Positions 58,030-64,000 of a stretch of DNA of 64,000 nt are shown piece by piece. The first letter of the stretch is position 1; every line of letters starts with the position of its first letter. The notes under the pieces are model-generated. The model ran no database searches, was not told the origin of the DNA, and was given only the letters and a program-made list of their open reading frames with translations. Made by a program: the position numbers and the translations under genes. This DNA is from Pyrrhosoma nymphula (Eukaryota > Arthropoda > Insecta > Odonata > Coenagrionidae): the NCBI GenBank assembly GCA_963573305.1, contig OY754337.1:48249164-48313163 (forward strand), read 5' to 3'.

Positions 58030-58310
58030 TTATGTATGTACTTCATACACACCCTCATGTTCTTAAGATTCCTAATATTCCTGATCTTCTTAAGAGTAAG
58101 ACATCTTCGGTCAAACCATTCCTCTCACACGATTCACTCCTCTTATCATATATTTACATAACTATTTGACTATCATCCATTCTCTTTACATAGCGAAACC
58201 AACGAAGCACGCTCCTCTCGTGCCCGTCGTGTAATGCATGCTGGTGATTATTCACCCCCTGCCACACACCCTTGAGGTGGCTTGCAGGGTATTTTATAGA
58301 TGCAGATGTC
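58030..58310. repeat. LINE 'GHVERM' tail (minus) interrupted by subfamily i retroposon (plus)
   Basis: 58040-58215 on the minus strand matches the GHVERM family (GAGGAGCGTGCTTCGTTGG, then a TAGTCAAATAGTTATGTAAA segment). 58225-58306 is a plus-oriented retroposon copy: GTAATGCATGCTGGTGATTA, TTCACCCCCTGCCACACACC, CTTGAGGTGGCTTGCAGGGT, ATTTTATAGATGCAGATG. The LINE resumes after it (TCCATTGCCGGACCATTCAT), so the retroposon inserted into the LINE. Confidence 0.6.
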
Positions 58311-60005
58311 CATTGCCGGACCATTCATTCCACATTAATACACAACCCACTCATTCCTAAACCTATCCCTTCTGCATATATCGCAAACAACATATCATAA
58401 GACACTTCCTACGCCCCCTCCAGTTATCAAGACATAAAAATATGATTTGTAAAAAGTAACCTTGAAAATAAACCTCTTTGCTCACGTGCTATTTTTTTAC
58501 GCCAAATGACTTACGGGCGCAAGAATTCGAAGAGAGAAAGGTATCGAAGGAAGAGTTACCCGGTTGATAAGACGAATTCACTGTCGACCACTCGAAAAAA
58601 GAAGCATAGAATATATACTTCGAATTGCTGAAAAATTCCTTCCCTCGGTACCACACCTCATTTAGAAGAAAGAAACTATATTTTTGGAACAGCTTACGAA
58701 AATTGGCCAATTTCTGGCGGAACAGTAGATGGAATACGTAGTTGCCATCTCTGAACGATAGGTGCGACTTCACACATAAAAGAAGATATGTATTAAAAAA
58801 AAAACCTTTCGCCACCATCTGGACCTTGTTAACACGTGCCCCGCCTCCCCCTCACTTCCTCTCACAGGAAAACTTTCCTTTCCGGGAAATAGATTGACTT
58901 CGGTCCACATGTCGGGCGAATCCATTCACGACTCGGAAAATAGCCTAGCTTCGGGATTCAACGACGAGCTATTTTTACACGGGGAAATGCCATTCTGTTC
59001 GTGTGGAGACCTTGAATTGTCCGTGTGGTGTAAAAAAGATTTGGTGCTATTTCTGCTAGGCCTTACGCCGATTTGGCTTCCATTTCTCTTACAGCCCCTT
59101 TGGTGGGCTTTTTAACAGTTCCGAAAAGAGAAGTAATCTCATTAAGGAAGTCCCACCGCGACTGCGCGAGTCAAAAAAATAATTATACTTTTTTGCTCAT
59201 TTTTTAAACCCTGCTTTCGGTGATGCCTTGCGTTGTCTATTGAAAACCAAAATTAAGGAACAGAATATGCCGATTATTTCACTAATGAATTTTTACTGAG
59301 CGCTTTTTTCCAGCCATAGGAGCCGACCGCAGCGCCAATTATATGGAATTACCGCATTTTGACTTAAAATATCGCAGTAATTGGTTAATTACTCAAAAAC
59401 TAAGTTGGTAAGACGCCTATATTTTATTTTTAGACAACTTCTCGGAATTCCCTTTTTATGAATAGTATTCTGCGAAAATGCCATTCATGTTAGATAGAAA
59501 AATACTATTTTCCCCGTGCTTCTCTCGTTCTCCCACTAAACACCATGTAATTCCAAGTTCGATTAGCGTGAAAAATAGCGTTGAAAAGTAAATTTTGTTT
59601 CACATGCCAAAGGGTTAATCCATTTTAACTGGTCAAAAAAAAAGGTGGTGGCTTGACCAATTTAAAAAAAATTGAAACTTTCCTAGTTGTTACACCTCAT
59701 GTCTTAAGACATTAAAACTATTTTTTTTCAAATTTTTATCTCAAGAGGTTTACCTTGGGCGGCCATTTTTATAATGTTAAGCAAGCCCATTTTTCCGTTT
59801 GTAAAGGTTTACGTAAAAGTCTATAACTATAAAAGTATTTATCCCAGAAGGATGAAACAAAAAATATTTTGTTTTCAATTTCTCAAGGTAAAAAATACGT
59901 CAATTAGTTTGTTTACCAATCTCTATTCATTCTAAGGTAAAACTACAAGCAAAGTTTAAAAAAGTTACGATTGAAATTTAAATATTTGAAATATTTTTCT
60001 AATAG

Positions 60006-60743
60006 TAATGCCTGTTGCTCACGGTAAAATTTTCCATAAAACAGTTTTATAAAAATTTTTATTGAAAGTTTTATGAATCGTACGTAAAACGTACTAGCTT
60101 GCTCACGGTAAAACTCAAGAACCTTATAAGAAGAAAATCGAAGCAGTACTAATATGAACCGCTATGCCGTAAATGGCGCTAGCATCGGGTATACCTTGAG
60201 GTTAAACCTTTCTCCATTCTCTAACACTCGTTGCGGGGCGAGTTTAGTGGAATGAGGAAAGAAACTGTGTTGGAGAGGTGTGTATATGCTAGAGAAGCAA
60301 CTGCTCGATCGCTGCGCCACGTACAGTGGATAATAGGAAACGGCATTTTTTCACAAGATGGCGGAGTGGAAAAATCGCACTTCTCAGGTTTGAAAGTTTC
60401 CCATTTCTAAAGTAGTTGATGCATTGTTGTGTTGAAAGTGGTAAACAAATTTGCAAAGTTTGCATAATAAGTGAGGTGAAATTGGTTCCGATATCTCTGT
60501 TTAAAGTGGGTGAAAATCGCGAAATCAAGTGCGAGACGAAAGCTCACCTTCGCGATGAGCGGAACATCTCATTGGTTGTTGCATAAAACGGTTTTATGGA
60601 AATAGAACCTGTCCTATTACGTAAAACGTTTTATAAAACTCGGTTTTATAAAACGGTTTTATCGTTAGCAAGCTCATTTTTATAAAATTAGTCGGTTTTA
60701 TAAAACGTTTTACCGAAAATTTTACCGTGAGCAACAGGCATTA
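60006..60743. mobile_element. Nested MITE, 738 bp, ~29-bp TIRs with TA ends
   Basis: The ends are perfect inverted repeats: TAATGCCTGTTGCTCACGGT then AAAATTTTC on the left, mirrored on the right. The outer TA may be a target duplication (Tc1/mariner-type). TTGCTCACGGTAAAA recurs internally at ~60102. The right third is crowded with self-complementary TAAAACGTTTTA-type motifs, giving strong folding. No transposase. Confidence 0.82.
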
Positions 60744-61084
60744 GAAAGGATTATACAGCTTGAATTATTTTGTTGATTTGCAGATATATGCTGGTAGGTT
60801 TATCATTAAAAAAATATCAATAGTGGTATACTTACCCTTGATTTGTTATAAATTTTTAAAAAGTCACTTTTTTCAAAACTTTCAAAGTTTGGCTTAGAAT
60901 AACTCTGATGGGGTTAGAGATAAAAATCTCAAATTAGCAGAAATTACAGTCTTTGTGTATGTGTACATGACATATAAAAAGTGATGTTGCGTATTTTACT
61001 AATAAAAAGATACCTCTCGAACATAATAAAAACGTCACTAAGAAAAATTCGGTTTTAACGCAGCCTAGGGGGACGGAGTTTACA

Positions 61085-62215
61085 CCCGCGTTGTCGAAAA
61101 GCCACAGCGGCTCTGGACTGCAGCCACAATTTCTTCATCGTTCTTATGGGCACATACAGGAATTTCTTCATCTTCACGCACCCAGGCAGTGAGATCATTC
61201 GCATTTAATCTATCAGAAAAAAATATTTGAAGCTTAACGTGCATCTTCTTCCGTAAAACCCAAAAACACGTCTCCGTCTTCCATGCTATCGCCCGCTAAA
61301 CCTATATATGTACTTCGACCAGCAATTGTGAAATGCAGCTGAAGTTATTTTCTTCCATGCCAATCCAATATTGTACGCCATGTTCTTCAGGGTAACTGTT
61401 TTCAGGAATTCTTGTACTTGCAGTTCTGAGTTTAAGACAGCAGTGAGAAATTCCCGCCGATAGTGGGCTTTAAATGCTCTGATAATCCCTTGGTCCAAGT
61501 GCTGAATAAGGGCAGTGGTATTTTTTGGTAAAAACGTTGCCACAATTTTACCATAAGAATGATGGTCAGGACACATACCCAACAGAAGTAGTACTTTTTC
61601 TTCGAACATTTTTCATCGTGGTTCTTTATCGATGGTCAAAATCTTCACTGAACCACGATATAAATACATCGCTAGTCATCCGCATTCTTACTGTTTTTAT
61701 AAAAGACACGTATTGCTGTCATATTAACGTGCTTGAAACACCGAGGATTTCTGTTTTTACTGATACTGAATGTTTTTTCTTTGCGACTTCCTGATTTGTT
61801 CTCGCAAAGTAATAAAGTCATTCTTTCTTTGCTCATTTTCATTCCGGATTTTTTTCCGGCTTCTAAATATCGACTGACTTTGTTGGAAGCAATCTGTAGT
61901 AGTTACACAATTTCTCTTAAGTGAACTCACCCTCATCAATCACCTTGCGTAAAATCCCACAGAACTCTCTATTAGGTACTTAACTGTCACTGGAACGAGA
62001 TTCTTCTTTCATGTTGACTTGTGCCATCCCATGGCAAATTTTCCACCTGCCAGCCAGCAAAAGCAACAAAATCATCAGCGCCACCTATTTGTTTATTTAA
62101 TTTAATTGCCTGTGCTTGGAAAAGAGGACCAGATAATGGAACACCTTCACAGTGCTTCTGAACAAACCACGTGAAATAACATTCATCCACGTCACTAGCA
62201 TAATTTAATCTGGCT
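61085..62215 (-). pseudogene. Tigger/jerky-type (CENP-B-like) transposase pseudogene
   Basis: Segments in order on the minus strand: KKARLNYASDVDECYFTWFV then QKHCEGVPLSGPLFQAQAIK (CENP-B-type DNA-binding region, normally LDEALYxWF...PISGPxLxxKA). After shifts: KERMTLLLCENKSG and NPRCFKHV. Then KVLLLLGMCPDHHSYG, FLPKNTTALIQHLDQGIIRA, FKAHYRREFL, LAWKKITSAAFHNCW (DDE domain). In the LLLLDNAPxH box, the catalytic Asp is Gly here. With the frameshifts, the protein is inactive. An acidic C-terminal GFTEEDAR...DLTAWVREDEEI also fits the family. Confidence 0.85.
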
Positions 62216-63777
62216 TTTTTCTAACAAGTCCTATTTTGTCATCCACTTTGATGCGTACCACTTGATATCCCCCCTGATTGGATTTCGTTGTAATCCCTCC
62301 GACAATCTGGTCGCTCTGTAAATTGTATCGCAGCATCCTTGGTTTTGAAGTACCTCCCTCGAATCAGTTCTGGAATAGAGAGTTCAAGTGCACCTCTCAA
62401 AAATTCCATGAAATAAGAGGCCTTCTCGCAGGTGAGAGCTAATGAGTGAGAGGTTTATATCCCCGACAAACCTTTTAACGGGCCGTGTTGAAGGGGTTTC
62501 TCATGGATCCACCGAATCCCGCAGAGGTTTTGCATGTTACTTAGTCAACAGCTTAAAAGGAAATGGTCAGGCACAAGTGGATCACTCGACTCTCAGTTGA
62601 GACTAATTAGTTTGCAAGCAGGTAATATCACCAATCGAACTATTCCAGGAATAAATGAGTTTATGTGGTTTGAGCGAGATGTTTTCCTAGTCATACGAAA
62701 GACCATATTCGAATTTGTTTTTTTAATTTCAGTAGATGCAAGAAGCATGGAGTAAATATTGGTATATTAATAGCGCACAAATATTGTTGCGCATGACTGA
62801 AGTTTTTAGTAATTAACAAAATAGTACGCAGATGAATGCAGTGATGCAGTTAAGGAGAGGAAATTTCAATCTTAACTTTTTTAAACTTTGCTTGTAGTTT
62901 TACCTTAGAAAGGATAGAGATATGTAAACAAACTACTTGACTTATGTTTTACCTTGAAAAATTGCTAACAAAATGCTTTTTGCTTCATCCTTCTAGGAAA
63001 AAATCCCTTTATAGTTAGGGACTTTTATGTAAACCTTTTAAACGCAAAAATGGCCTTGCTTAATATTGTAAAAATGGTCGCCCAAGGTAAACAGCTTGAG
63101 ATAAAAATTTGAAAAAAAAAATAGTTTTAATGTCTAAAGACATGAGGGTAACAACTACGAAAGTTTCAATTTTTTAAAATTTGTCGAGCAACCACCCTTC
63201 ATCTTGACCTGTCCACTTCAAATGGATTGACCCCAAAGAGAGTATAGGACTTTGTACAAGTCGACAGAATATGAATTAAGTGACTTTTTTGTCAATTTGC
63301 GATGGAACCAAACCACCTTAAGATTACCTTACCCCAATGGTTCTCAACTTTTTAAAAATTCAATTCACTCTTTTCCACCATATATCAAAATATCATTCCC
63401 TCTTCCCGAAACAAATTATTATATAATAATTTTATTCCAAAAATAAAATAACGCGTATGTTTATGAATCAATTTTAATACACGACATTCAATAAAATTTA
63501 TTGAGCGCCACAAAATTAAAACACAGTATAACCACACATATTTTACATAATCCACAGAAAATCAAATTTGGCTTAAAAAACAACTGAAAATACAGATTTT
63601 TAACGAAGGCGAGGAATGCAACTACGTTTGAAAAAATCAAACTTATAAAATATTACAAATGCAATTTGTCACCTATTTCACTGTCTCAGTCCATGGCATT
63701 TTTTCTGCAAAAAATCACTACAAATACGATGGAAAGGTATTTCTGGAATAGTGAATTGGATATTCTATGTAAACAAA

Positions 63778-63850
63778 TCTCCACCCCTACCAGGATACGA
63801 ACCCGCACCCAAGGGTTGAAAAGCGAGTAAGTACTAAAACTACCACACAA
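63778..63850 (-). repeat. tRNA-like SINE relic
   Basis: On the minus strand GAGGTTGTGTGGTAGTTTTA (weak A box) is followed by TTGGGTGCGGGTTCGTATCC (B box) and TGGTAGGGGTGGAG. Degenerate; a functional tRNA is unlikely. Confidence 0.4.
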
Positions 63851-64000
63851 CCTAAATAAGAGTGAAATCGTTTGATGAAGCAAGCTCGAATGGTTTTGGA
63901 ATACCAGGTCGACAGATTTTAATCTAAATATAAACCCACGTAAATTCACCGACGGCCAATAACAATAATAATAAATGGAGATGGAATGAATCCATTGCAA

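Larger units (their letters stand above)
59612..63233 (-). mobile_element. Long-TIR element enclosing a Tigger-like transposase
   Basis: The left repeat 59612-59979 and right repeat 62861-63233 are reverse complements, with clearly more than 80% of positions matching by eye. Examples in both: AATTGAAACTTTC, CAAATTTTTATCTCAAG, GTTTACCTTGGGCG, AAGGTAAAACTACAAGCAAA. Candidate ends are GGGTTAATCC and GGGTCAATCC, flanked by CAAA on both sides (59608-59611, 63234-63237), a weak 4-bp duplication. Inside lie a transposase pseudogene and a nested MITE. Confidence 0.75.

Noticed and set aside
58489..58818. 109-codon minus-strand ORF (Phe/Ser-rich)
   Set aside because: No similarity recognised, AT-rich, no neighbouring exons; length is plausible by chance in this composition.
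58894..59115. 73-codon plus-strand ORF with a hydrophobic C-terminus
   Set aside because: No recognisable family and no splice or promoter support; looks like chance.
1..64000. CRISPR arrays, bacterial operons, rRNA genes
   Set aside because: No regularly spaced identical repeats, no Shine-Dalgarno-linked ORF chains and no rRNA-like conserved segments; the content is eukaryotic.

Overview
The window looks like a repeat-dominated piece of an arthropod (probably insect) nuclear genome. It is AT-rich, has no dense ORFs and no operon-like layout, and carries dozens of decayed transposable elements. I could not identify the species. The repeats (LINE reverse-transcriptase tails, hAT, pogo/Tigger, Penelope-like, tRNA-derived SINEs) fit an arthropod with a large genome. 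The only host coding sequence I can support is one spliced exon at 29266-29434 on the minus strand, which encodes the C-terminal half of the EVH1 domain of Spred (Sprouty-related Ras/MAPK inhibitor). Most of the window may therefore be Spred intron, but no other Spred exon was recognised, so this is inference.

Layout by region. 0-15 kb: tRNA-like SINE head, LINE tails, a short-tailed retroposon family, a pogo-like MITE (5.2-5.6 kb), a hAT remnant with a transposase fragment (6.3-6.9 kb), a TIR element (10.1-10.6 kb) and a 670-bp hAT MITE with an exact 8-bp TSD (11.7-12.4 kb). 15-29 kb: LINE tails, a 184-bp hAT MITE with an exact 8-bp TSD (22.95-23.13 kb), and a cluster of foldback repeats carrying hammerhead-ribozyme-like cores (20.8, 21.9, 22.0, 23.6, 25.5, 27.2 kb). 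29.27-29.43 kb: the Spred exon. 30-34 kb: two decayed LINE coding regions and a pogo-like MITE with another MITE nested inside. 36-39 kb: GC/purine-rich islands. 39-48 kb: LINE tails and SINE-like copies. 48.97-49.74 kb: a 5'-truncated Penelope-like element with a GIY-YIG endonuclease fragment, a 12-bp TSD and a near-canonical hammerhead ribozyme near its 3' end. 52-58 kb: LINE tails, one split by a 60-bp retroposon insertion. 59.6-63.2 kb: a Tigger-like transposase pseudogene flanked by ~370-bp inverted repeats, with a 738-bp MITE nested inside.

No genes act together as a pathway here. The interest lies in mobile-element biology: self-cleaving RNA motifs in inverted pairs, retroposon subfamilies sharing one ~58-bp 3' tail with a (GTAGAT)n end, and nested insertions that date one another. 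Intervals not listed (for example 15.3-17.8, 18.5-20.5, 34.0-36.0, 46.0-47.3 and 49.8-51.0 kb) were read, and nothing beyond diffuse repeat-like or low-complexity sequence could be supported. All similarity calls are from recognition, not from a search.
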